From Planctomycetota bacterium (GTDB lineage: Bacteria; Planctomycetota; Planctomycetia; Planctomycetales; Planctomycetaceae), in contig QWOR01000351.1 of the NCBI GenBank assembly GCA_003669575.1, positions 1-47,202 on the forward strand: a DNA stretch of 47,202 bases, read 5' to 3'. Position numbers and translations under genes: made by a program. Under the pieces are notes generated by a model. The model ran no database searches. It was not told the origin of the DNA and was given only the letters and a program-made list of their open reading frames with translations. Positions within the stretch are counted from its first letter, which is position 1, and each line of letters opens with the position of its first letter. This document shows positions 1 to 8,103 of this stretch, in pieces.

Positions 1-1024
1 CGTAATCGGCCAGGCCCCAGAAATCGACCAGCAAGCCGATGGAATCGACGATCGTCACCGCTGCTGAGGACTCGCGACGTGACGTGACGTCGCTATTGAG
101 GGCAAATGAGAGCTTGCGATCATGGACCAGTTTCGCAATCTCGCGTGTCCGCCCCGGGTGGCGGGGGACGATGACCAGGCGTAAGTGCGGGTGGTCGGTT
201 TGCAGCTGTTGCAGGGCGTTGAGGAGAATCGCCTCCTCGGGGTCGTGCGTGCTACCCGCCACCAGGATTCGTTCCTGGTCTGTGAACCCCATTCGTTGTC
301 GAAGCTTCGCCGATCGGGCGCGGGCATCCTCTACGAGCGTCGCATCGCACTTCAGCGACCCCGTCACTTCGACTTTGGTCGTGGCGGGACCCAGCAGGTG
401 TCGAATTCTCTCGGCGTCCTGTTCGGTCTGCGCCCCCCACCAGTGAATGGCAGCCAGCGCGGGTTGGTGGAACCAGCTGATTCGCCGAAAATAAGCCAAC
501 TCGTCGTCGTTGATCCGAGTACTGACCACCGCCACCGGAACGTGCCGTCGCTGGGCCTCCAGCAGCAGGTTGGGCCACAGGTCCAGCTCCGAATGCACGA
601 GCAGTCGCGGGCGCACCGTGGCAAAGACACGCCGTACCGCCCAGGTCAGATCGAACGGCAGATAGAAGACGAGAGCATCCGGATAAGTGTCACGGGCGAC
701 GCGAAACCCATCGCGGGTATAGGCTGAGATGACGAGTTGATGAGCAGGTTCTTGCTGGCGAAAACGTTCGATCAGCGGGCGCAGCAGCAGCAGCTCGCCC
801 ATGCATGACCCGTGCATCCAGACGACGGGGCGATCAGCGGGTGGGGTCGGGGCAGATCCAGTCAGACGCTGCCAGTGCCCCCCGATGTCATATCGGCCCG
901 TCACGATCCGGTAGACCCAGACCGGCAGCATCACGACCGACAACACCAGATAGATCGCGTTGATGAGGTACGGCATGAGGTGTTTCGCGGGTTCCTGCCC
1001 GATGGACCAGCCGAACGGGATCAC
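1..1024 (-). CDS. kdtA: 3-deoxy-D-manno-octulosonic acid (Kdo) transferase, C-terminus cut by window edge
   Basis: This enzyme moves Kdo from CMP-Kdo to lipid A precursor at the cytoplasmic face of the inner membrane, the first core step of LPS synthesis. The 341 visible residues begin with a membrane anchor (about 20-38), then WMHGSCMGE with the family's catalytic glutamate at about residue 77, [25 protein letters not shown] and VIVPRHPGR, all in the family order. Known members have about 420-430 residues, so roughly 80-90 lie outside the window. The GTG start shares the sequence GTGA with the stop of the upstream glycosyltransferase and has GGAG five bases before it; an in-frame ATG at 976 has no such site. 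The overlap implies translational coupling. Presence of the gene argues for a Kdo-containing LPS. The family assignment is secure; sugar number and acceptor cannot be read. Confidence 0.93.
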
Positions 1025-1959
1025 GCCAACTCCGGCGGGACCGGCTGCTTCAACAACACGGTCCAGAACTCCGCATCGGTCCTCACCTTGACCCGCTGGA
1101 ACTCCTCGTGCTGGGCCACGATCGACTCCGACTCCATGTCCCGTTTCGCCTCGTCGGTCAGATGAGGCTCAAACAGCTTCGGCAGCCAGTACTTATACCA
1201 CGTCCGGTCATCAAAACAGACCCGGGCAATCAACGCATGGTTTCTCCAGACATCGTCCCACGTTGCGTTATACTGCAGCTTCTCCTTAAACATGTGCAGT
1301 GTCGGTGTCCAGCACAAATGCAGGATCGGAATGTCGAGAAAAAACGCCTTCACCGAGATCGCCGCCTCCGACCCGCCCCAATTCCGCAGCCCCTCGATCC
1401 AATGCACTCGGTCGTAGGTCTCACGCGTCATGACATACGCAGGCGCCCGCAGGGAGGAAATCCGAGTTACCTCTTGATGTGGATATCCGTCATTCCACTC
1501 TGCACCGAAGTACCCCCGTTCGGGGCACAGCTGGAATGTCGCACCGTGCAACGTACGTGACCAAGGATCAAACCCGCGCATGTCGGGGACGACAATCGCA
1601 GCTTCACGAGCCGCCGCCACCGCACACCGGTTCAGGACCCCCGGCCCAACCCGCTGATGCCCGTCGAGAAACGCTAGAGCTCTCCCCCGCGAAGCCTGCA
1701 CTGCCATGTGCCGCGATGAGGCAACCCCAGTGCGAACCACATTACGAATGCCCCGGACGTGGCTGTTTTCCACACCGTTGCAACAGCCATCCGTCGACGC
1801 ATCATCAACGATCAGCGCTTCCACGTCCTCGGTCGTCTTGGAGAAAACCGACTCCAGCGTCCGCTGGACTTCCTCTCCCTCATTATGCGCAGTGAGAATG
1901 AGGGAGAGCATGCTGGAGATTTTTTTTCGAGAATCGGACGGTACGACACTCTGAACCAT
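1021..1959 (-). CDS. Family 2 glycosyltransferase, polypeptide-GalNAc-transferase-like
   Basis: A single GT-A fold of 312 residues. [14 protein letters not shown] at 18-31 is the usual nucleotide-binding opening, VDDASTDG follows at about 51-58, and the metal site reads LDGH at 98-101, a DxH rather than DxD motif. DxH together with WGGSEA at 194-199 resembles the DxH and WGGEN motifs of polypeptide GalNAc transferases, although this protein has no lectin domain. It ends in a GTGA overlap with kdtA, so a role in LPS or another envelope glycan is likely by context; the sugar and acceptor are unknown. No strong ribosome site precedes the chosen ATG, and MLSLIL at residue 17 is an alternative start. 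Residues 225-300 are rich in aromatic and charged residues and match nothing I know. Confidence 0.85.
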
Positions 1960-2042
1960 GCGAACTGGTCCACTGACACCGACTCATGCGACTCGAAATG
2001 CCGACGTGGCATCAAGAATCACGTAAGCACATTCAAGATGTA

Positions 2043-2225
2043 TCAGTCTTGGCAGCACCCCCGAATGCAATCGAGCTGATATTGGAGATCTTCAACAAGA
2101 CATTTGATCTTGTCTAATGTCTCCTGAGTCTCTGCGAGTTGTTGCTGGACCGATTCCGAATCGCCTGCACAACGAGGCGGCCCCTTAGGTGGACTGCTCG
2201 GAGTTGGATCAGGGTTGAATGACAT
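2043..2225 (-). CDS. 60-residue proline-then-coiled-coil protein, unknown function
   Basis: Too short for family recognition. A proline-rich head (residues 5-18) is followed by a Gln/Glu/Leu-rich stretch (about 25-55) with heptad spacing expected of a coiled coil, and a cysteine-rich tail ending CIRGCCQD. AAGGAA lies seven bases before the ATG, which supports real translation. It is the last gene of a minus-strand run that begins with the large kinase-STAND protein, 116 bases after the 232-residue gene. Base composition is more AT-rich than the surrounding genes, as for its upstream neighbour. A small partner or accessory protein of the upstream genes is an inference from position only. Confidence 0.55.
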   Translation of the reverse strand: MSFNPDPTPSSPPKGPPRCAGDSESVQQQLAETQETLDKIKCLVEDLQYQLDCIRGCCQD

Positions 2226-2341
2226 TGGACAGTTCCTTGTGGAAGATTGATTTGATTGAGTCGAACTCGATGAATCCCCAAAACACCTTGCTGCAACCTA
2301 GTCGCAGGATTTAATGAATGGTGCCGGGTGACCTCAGCTCT

Positions 2342-3040
2342 TTACCATGCCCCTACTGGTGTCACAGTCGTGAGCCACATATCTATTGCATTTGGCGGCC
2401 CATATCCCGGGAATTGGACTGTCGTCCCCAATTTGACTGGGATAGGCACTGGTCTAGGAGTTGACCAATTGGCATTAAGCGAAGGATCTGCTTTGGGGTT
2501 GTTCTTTGCCACATCGAGGAGATATCCGATTTTACATGCCAAGGGATTATCGCTAGCACACGGTGCATCTTCGATCATTGTGAAACTTGTTACGTTTGGG
2601 TCATTGAGATGAGTCTTGAAAAAACTCCTGATCTGAGTCGCAAAGATAATGGCCATGTCGAGGTATTGCTGATAGTCGAGTGTACCGACAGCAGCCCCCG
2701 GAGCCGGCAGCAGATGCTGTTCGAACCCAACAGTCGCGGACCAGAAGCCATTCTTGGCGAAATAACGATAAACGATAACGATATTCCCTTCGCCCTGGAC
2801 GGCGTTTTCGCCGTAATCTACCTGCATGTAGTTAACTGCATTATTACCAAGAACATTGGGGTTTGTGACACTCGAGTTAATGATTTCCTGGAGCCTCGCG
2901 TGAGTTACTACTGCAAGGTCGCGATTCTTATGAACACTCGCCGTATCTGATAGAATTTGAAAAATGGGTTTGATCTGATCCAATGGTATGTTGTTGCTCG
3001 GATTTGAATTGAAAGAGGTCCATTTGAATGAGAAAGCCAT
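2342..3040 (-). CDS. 232-residue protein of unknown function next to the kinase-STAND gene
   Basis: No family recognised. The ATG has GGAG seven bases upstream; a TTG one codon earlier lacks proper spacing. No signal peptide or membrane segment is visible, so it is probably cytoplasmic. The sequence looks like one globular domain: an N-terminal helix-rich part (20-55), a beta-rich centre with GEGNIVIVYRYFAKNGFW and SATVGFEQHLLPAPG, a helix with QQYLDMAIIFATQIRSFFKTHL, then a Pro/Asn-rich tail ending VTPVGAW. It starts 60 bases after the stop of the 1621-residue kinase-STAND-FGE gene and probably shares its transcript. Asparagine, isoleucine and AT-ending codons are more frequent than in the flanking genes, compatible with horizontal acquisition of this end of the locus. 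Confidence 0.7.
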   Translation of the reverse strand: MAFSFKWTSFNSNPSNNIPLDQIKPIFQILSDTASVHKNRDLAVVTHARLQEIINSSVTNPNVLGNNAVNYMQVDYGENAVQGEGNIVIVYRYFAKNGFWSATVGFEQHLLPAPGAAVGTLDYQQYLDMAIIFATQIRSFFKTHLNDPNVTSFTMIEDAPCASDNPLACKIGYLLDVAKNNPKADPSLNANWSTPRPVPIPVKLGTTVQFPGYGPPNAIDMWLTTVTPVGAW

Positions 3041-3100
3041 CAATGTTCTCCAGGGTGGTGTGGGTTGGCCATCATTGAGTGTTTTTCAAGTTACATAGTC

Positions 3101-6100
3101 TCACTTTAGCGATCTAGCGATCCGAAATCCTCTCAGAAATGATGTCGTGCTAAAAGATTTTGCTTGCCGGCGATTCGCGGCTCGCTGATAGGCGACAGAC
3201 TCGGAAGCACTTCCCCCGCGTTCCGCCCGTTTGAGGTCATGCTCATATGGCTCGGGAATCATCTCTACATCATCTCCCGCAACAGGCGGAGAATCTTCTT
3301 CACAAGGGTCTTGTGTCCATTCGGCCACACTGCCATGCATATCAAACAGGCCGAAACGATTGGGACAAAGACTCCCCACTGGCCAATTATGCCCCTTGGA
3401 ATTGTCGATATTCCACGTGAAGCGACTGGCCAGTGATCTCGCATTTCCCCATGAGTAGGAATCCACTGACCCGGCGCGGCAGGCATATTCCCATTCCGCT
3501 TCAGATGGCAGCCGATACCCTGTCCGCGATAAGTAGTCGTTTACTGGTTTCATGACGTACATTCTCACCTCCTCATAACACCACTGGTCTTCCGTGATGC
3601 CCTCCTCTTTACTGAGCCAGTTACAATATTCTGCAACCCGATGCCAAGTGACTGCTGCAGCCGGGCAGTCGAACGAAGGGGTATAACCATTGACTCTGTG
3701 TGGAAAGCCGGGGTCGAACTTCAGGTACTGCTCGAAGGAGACTTCCTTGGTCCCCACCGAGAAAGTCCGGTTGATCTTCCGAGTCAACGGCGACTCGTCA
3801 GACGCATCGCGATTCGGTTCATCAAGAAGAGAGCCGATGTGGGCTTCAACGGGGCCGCGGAAGATCGCCATCGAGTGGCCGGTGGGGCTGATCAGCCAAG
3901 TGCGGTCGGGGGGGATCTCTTTGCTGGCCAGTTCCTGGGTCAGGCTCTCGATCTTGTCGCTGCGCCCCCACGAACGCAGACCCCATTCGGCGGCGGAGTG
4001 GACTCCGGAGTCGGGTTCGGTGCGGAACGCGGTTTCGAACGCGGTGAGGCAGTTCTCCTGGAGATCGGGGCGGAAGTTCTGGCGAGCGGTCGCATCGATC
4101 CCCGCCAGAACCCGGAGCAAAGATCCTCGCAGCGACGCAGTGGTCGTTGTGCTCAGCTTGCTGGAGATCGCCTCGCAGTTCAGGACCAGATCGGTCAGGC
4201 GTTTCTCCAGGAAGGCGGTGATCTCCGGGTCATCTGTCTGGCCCAGCGACTGCCACGTCGGATCCGCATCGCCGAGAGCAAAGAGCAGTGCAGCTGCGTG
4301 GGCTCGGCGTTCGAGAACCCGGCTGCGGGCGTCGTACTTCTCTTCCGGCGTGGGCAGTGTGTTGTAGATGAACAGCAGCTTGTTCTTTGCTTCGGGGCGA
4401 TGGGCTTCGAGTTTGGAAAACAGCTTGCGATGCTGCGGCGGAGTGGCTGTCAGCAGCAGCTCAACCAGCGGTTGCGGTCGATCAGAGACATATTCCCCCA
4501 GAATCGAGGCTGCGAATTCCCGGTCCAGCTCCCCGCGATCGGTGGAGGCATAGACCTTGCTCAAGTGGTCGATGAGAAAGTCGCGTGCCGGCTGAAACAA
4601 TGCAATCCAGGCGTTGAACTGGCTCTGATTGTCGGCGATCTGGCTGATGAGTTGTTCGGCCACGAAGTCAGCGGATGCCTTCCATTTGGTTTGTGCTTCT
4701 GGACTGGAGGTCTCGAAACCCGCCAGAGCGGCTGCCGCCCGGAATCGTTTATTGGACTCCTGGGCCGGATCGGTGAGGATGGCCCAGAGATGGCTGGCCA
4801 GCTGCGATTGATCGGTATGAACGATGAGCGCGCGGCTGATGACGGCCACACTTGCCGGGGGCTCCAGCAGCATGCGATCTCGGAGGTATTCCCCGAGGTT
4901 GGGGTTCGAAGGCAACAACGCCAGACTGAAATTCACCCGGGCCCGCGAGTCGGGCCCCGCCTGGAACAGTGCATCGAGAAGCAGGGGGTTGGCCCAGCGC
5001 CGGATCGGCTCGAGTGGCTCGATGATCGCCGGGACGTCTTCGGTGGGGGCAGTCCGGAGGGATTCGACCAGGCTGTGGGATCGTGCCCGGGGAACCGAGT
5101 CGCTAATCCACCAGCCGACGCACAGCGCCAGGACAACTGCCATGGCCATCCGCGACAGGTAATAGCGACTGGCCCGCCGCATCATCTTCTGTTCGGCCTG
5201 CTGGTGAGCCCGATTCTTCCGCGTCGTGAAGGCGAGGATGCTCAGCCACTCGAGCAAGGAGGGGAGCGTGCGGCTGGATGGTCTGGCCTGCCAGCTCTGG
5301 GCCCGCTCTTCCAGAAGTAACTCGGCCCGTCCCCGTCGGGTGGCTTTCTTCTTCTGGGTGAGCCACTCCGTCAGTGAGGGGACGAGGTAGTCGTGTGTCA
5401 GGTTGTAGTACCGTTCCTCGGCAAGCTGGGGGCGATCCGACACGTCGTTGCCTGTACTCTGTCCGACCGGATCGGTGGGGGTGATCAGTCGCAGCTCCGA
5501 ATCCAGGATTCGCAACAGGACATCGAAGTCCCGCTTGTGATCGTCGTAGCCTGATCCGGCCAGCAGCTCCTGATAGGAGCGCATGCCGCCCTTAATGCCG
5601 CCCCCCTGGTCAGACAGCAGCATCGACAACACCGACCGGGCTGCTTTCTGGTGAATGCGGTGCTGGGGGTTCGCAGTCCGTCCGTTAAAGGTCTCTTCCA
5701 GGAAGGTCACGCCAACGCCTTTTGCCCCTCCCAGTTCCTGCAGGGTCGAGGGAGTCCAGCGCTTGTCTTTGACCATTTCCGCGAACAAGGCCAGATGCAC
5801 CGGAATGACCTGCTGGTTCTGGGCCAGATCATTGGTCGCCTGCTCGATGAACATGGTTTGCAGTTGATCGAGCTTCTCATGCCCTGGGGGGAGAGCCCCG
5901 TATGCCCGCCCCATGGCAGTCAGCACCTTGCGTGCGTGACGCATGCCGAACAGGTCAATGGCGGAAATATTGTTGTTCGGAATCAGCGAGACATCGAGGT
6001 CTTCCATGAAATGCGTAATGGCCATCCAGAAGTCATCGCGTGCCGAGATGACACACTGCAGATGAGCCCCGTCGCATTGCCGGAGAGCACGGACCAGTTC

Positions 6101-7966
6101 GCTGGAACTGTGATCCTGTCGGGAGTGCAACCACTGTTCAAACTGATCGAGAACAATGAGCACTTTCGTACGCACAGGAAGATCGAGGCCACGTCGGATG
6201 GCCGCCAGGGTGCCAGCAAGGTCGAGTTCTCGCGAGAGAGTTGGACAGCTCTTGCGTAGTGCCTTGAGCAGCCGGAGTTCGGTGTCGTGAGGAGTCGACT
6301 CCACGTAGATCCGAACAATGTTTTCCGGAAGGTGCGGTATGACAGCTGCCTTCAGGAAGGATGACTTGCCGCAGCCGCTGGGGCCATAAACAAGTCCCAC
6401 GCGAAATGTCTTCTCGGGATCCTCTTCGAGAATCCGCGTTCTCCAGAATCGAACACTTTCCGGGAGGCCATCACGGTCTCTGGGACCGGGCAAGAGTTCG
6501 AGGAAGAATCCGGCATCATCACCATCGAATGACCGCAATCCCTTCGGAATGATCGTGAGTGGATTTGTGGCAGCTGACTGAAGTTCGCTGGACACCGCTG
6601 CGCCCGAGTTCGAGAGCCTCGCTCCGCTCGCAGCCCTCGCGCTGAGATCAATGCCCTGGCTCAGGAAATAGCGTAGGTCTTCCGCCATGTCGCGAGCTGT
6701 GCTGTACCGCTCGGAAACGCGGTAGGAGAGCGATTTCAGACAGATACGTTCCAGCTCTTGCGGAATCGAGTCATCAATCTGGCGGAGCGGCCGAGCCTCG
6801 ACGGGCGATTGCCGCTCCTGCCACGCTTTGCCGAAGGGGCGACGATTTGACAACAACTCGTACAGCACGATCCCCAGACTGAACACATCTGAACGACCAT
6901 CGACGAGATGCCCCTCTCCACGAACCTGTTCCGGACTCATATAGGCCGGTGTTCCAGCAGAGGGACGATCTTTCCCCCAGTTCTCGTCTTTCAGCGCGAT
7001 TCCGAAGTCGGCCAGGTAAGGGCGATTCTCCGTGTCGATCAGAATATTGGCAGGCTTAATGTCTCGATGCACAACACCATGCAGGTGAGAGTAATGCAGA
7101 GCCTCGGCGACGACCGACAACAATTCGGCAACGGCTGAGAACGAGAAGTGTACGTGTTTGTTCTTCGTCGCCAGGTCGCTGCCTTCGATGTACTTGGAAA
7201 CAATAAAGCATCGTCCATCGTCGGTGCGGCCAAAGTCAAAGACTGGCACGATCGCCGGGTGATCGAGGCTTGCCAGAATCCTGGCCTCTTCGAAATAGGT
7301 TTCGATATCGCTCGGGTTTGCGATGCGATATGCGTGAGGCACCTTGATCGCCACAGAACGGCGCAGCTCTTCGTCGAATGCCAGGTAGACACGCCCGAAC
7401 CCCCCGTCTCCCAAGATTCGTTGAACGCGAAAGCGGCCAATAAACTGTGGCTGGTCAACAGCCCGGTTGGACGTCGCGGGGGAATGAAGAACCGCTTCAT
7501 CGACCGAGAAGAAGGGCTCATCGAAGATTGCCCCTTTATCGGTGTCAGGCCCTTGAACTGCAGTCGTCTGTACTCCCCTGTCAGCCGGCTCCTTACGCCT
7601 GGCAGACAACTGCTCATGGAGCTCATTGCGGACATCCGGAAACCGGGACGCGAAGACCGCAATGTCAAGACGTTCCCCACGGCCAGAAAGATGTTGGAAC
7701 TCGCCAAGGATTAATCGTAATTTTGCCCGAATGTGGGTATTGAGAACTGGGTACTTCCCCAGGTAACTCTCAACTGGCAGACCAGAGCCCGCTTGCCAGC
7801 GTCGGGACTGATCGATCGAGCACACCGCAGCGATCTCTTCTGCACTTGCTGCGGGATGCTGACTGAGAAACTCGAAGACATCCGGGGCACAGCCATCTCC
7901 GCCACAGAGGCTTTGGAACGCTTCTGCAAGACTGTGCTTCGAATGATTCGAGGAAGATGAGATCAT
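3101..7966 (-). CDS. Ser/Thr kinase - STAND-type NTPase - membrane segment - FGE-like fold protein
   Basis: A 1621-residue signalling protein. Domains in order: a helical N-terminus (1-170); a Hanks-type kinase (about 176-435) with glycine loop GDGGFG at 186-191, lysine K208, HRD at 300-302 and DFG at 320-322, so it should be active; a P-loop NTPase resembling STAND proteins (about 490-870) with Walker A GPSGCGKSS at 528-536 and Walker B VLIVLDQFE at 602-610; one membrane helix (about 938-954); a helical, HEAT-like region (970-1340); and a formylglycine-generating-enzyme/sulfatase-modifying-factor fold (about 1353-1620) with YRLPSEAEWEYACRAG, GLFDMHGSVAEW and a final RGFRIAR. The cysteines that formylglycine-generating enzymes use near the C-terminal GGS motif are absent (here GGSASESVAYQRAANR), so this domain more likely binds a ligand or partner than oxidises cysteine. 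Kinase-FGE fusions are known from planctomycetes; the STAND module between them suggests an ATP-driven switch. The start is tentative because no close ribosome site is seen. Confidence 0.88.
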   Translation of the reverse strand: MISSSSNHSKHSLAEAFQSLCGGDGCAPDVFEFLSQHPAASAEEIAAVCSIDQSRRWQAGSGLPVESYLGKYPVLNTHIRAKLRLILGEFQHLSGRGERLDIAVFASRFPDVRNELHEQLSARRKEPADRGVQTTAVQGPDTDKGAIFDEPFFSVDEAVLHSPATSNRAVDQPQFIGRFRVQRILGDGGFGRVYLAFDEELRRSVAIKVPHAYRIANPSDIETYFEEARILASLDHPAIVPVFDFGRTDDGRCFIVSKYIEGSDLATKNKHVHFSFSAVAELLSVVAEALHYSHLHGVVHRDIKPANILIDTENRPYLADFGIALKDENWGKDRPSAGTPAYMSPEQVRGEGHLVDGRSDVFSLGIVLYELLSNRRPFGKAWQERQSPVEARPLRQIDDSIPQELERICLKSLSYRVSERYSTARDMAEDLRYFLSQGIDLSARAASGARLSNSGAAVSSELQSAATNPLTIIPKGLRSFDGDDAGFFLELLPGPRDRDGLPESVRFWRTRILEEDPEKTFRVGLVYGPSGCGKSSFLKAAVIPHLPENIVRIYVESTPHDTELRLLKALRKSCPTLSRELDLAGTLAAIRRGLDLPVRTKVLIVLDQFEQWLHSRQDHSSSELVRALRQCDGAHLQCVISARDDFWMAITHFMEDLDVSLIPNNNISAIDLFGMRHARKVLTAMGRAYGALPPGHEKLDQLQTMFIEQATNDLAQNQQVIPVHLALFAEMVKDKRWTPSTLQELGGAKGVGVTFLEETFNGRTANPQHRIHQKAARSVLSMLLSDQGGGIKGGMRSYQELLAGSGYDDHKRDFDVLLRILDSELRLITPTDPVGQSTGNDVSDRPQLAEERYYNLTHDYLVPSLTEWLTQKKKATRRGRAELLLEERAQSWQARPSSRTLPSLLEWLSILAFTTRKNRAHQQAEQKMMRRASRYYLSRMAMAVVLALCVGWWISDSVPRARSHSLVESLRTAPTEDVPAIIEPLEPIRRWANPLLLDALFQAGPDSRARVNFSLALLPSNPNLGEYLRDRMLLEPPASVAVISRALIVHTDQSQLASHLWAILTDPAQESNKRFRAAAALAGFETSSPEAQTKWKASADFVAEQLISQIADNQSQFNAWIALFQPARDFLIDHLSKVYASTDRGELDREFAASILGEYVSDRPQPLVELLLTATPPQHRKLFSKLEAHRPEAKNKLLFIYNTLPTPEEKYDARSRVLERRAHAAALLFALGDADPTWQSLGQTDDPEITAFLEKRLTDLVLNCEAISSKLSTTTTASLRGSLLRVLAGIDATARQNFRPDLQENCLTAFETAFRTEPDSGVHSAAEWGLRSWGRSDKIESLTQELASKEIPPDRTWLISPTGHSMAIFRGPVEAHIGSLLDEPNRDASDESPLTRKINRTFSVGTKEVSFEQYLKFDPGFPHRVNGYTPSFDCPAAAVTWHRVAEYCNWLSKEEGITEDQWCYEEVRMYVMKPVNDYLSRTGYRLPSEAEWEYACRAGSVDSYSWGNARSLASRFTWNIDNSKGHNWPVGSLCPNRFGLFDMHGSVAEWTQDPCEEDSPPVAGDDVEMIPEPYEHDLKRAERGGSASESVAYQRAANRRQAKSFSTTSFLRGFRIARSLK

Positions 7967-8056
7967 CTCACGAGGATGCCTTGTCGCGACGATTGATGCA
8001 TTGTCAAAGCTTTACTTCTCACAGACCGACACAAAGCAACGGTGATTCTGTCATTG

Positions 8057-8096
8057 ACACCAACATAATGCAAAAGACACCCACATAATGCAAAAG
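8057..8096. repeat. 20-bp tandem repeat, two copies, upstream of the kinase-STAND gene
   Basis: Two abutting 20-base units, 8057-8076 and 8077-8096, differ at one base. Each contains ACATAATGCAAAAG on the plus strand. They lie between the stop of the GPH transporter and the start of the kinase-STAND gene, both on the minus strand. The exact helical-turn spacing (two turns) would suit a dimeric regulator. Confidence 0.8.
8065..8093 (-). promoter_or_regulatory. Possible promoter of the kinase-STAND gene inside the tandem repeat
   Basis: Read on the minus strand, TTGCAT (8093-8088) and CATTAT (8070-8065) are separated by 17 bases and would give a leader of about 90 bases before the start at 7966. 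One element comes from each repeat copy. The match to a sigma-70-type promoter is partial, so this is a suggestion. Confidence 0.3.
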
Positions 8097-8103
8097 CCAT
8101 TTT

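Noticed and set aside
3101..3300. FGE-like C-terminus as a diversity-generating retroelement target
   Set aside because: No reverse transcriptase, template repeat or AAY-rich variable segment is present in the window.
3641..5320. 559-codon open frame on the plus strand
   Set aside because: Antisense shadow of the kinase-STAND gene; the minus-strand frame has clear domain motifs.
8057..8096. Tandem repeat as a CRISPR array
   Set aside because: Units abut with no spacers and only two copies exist.
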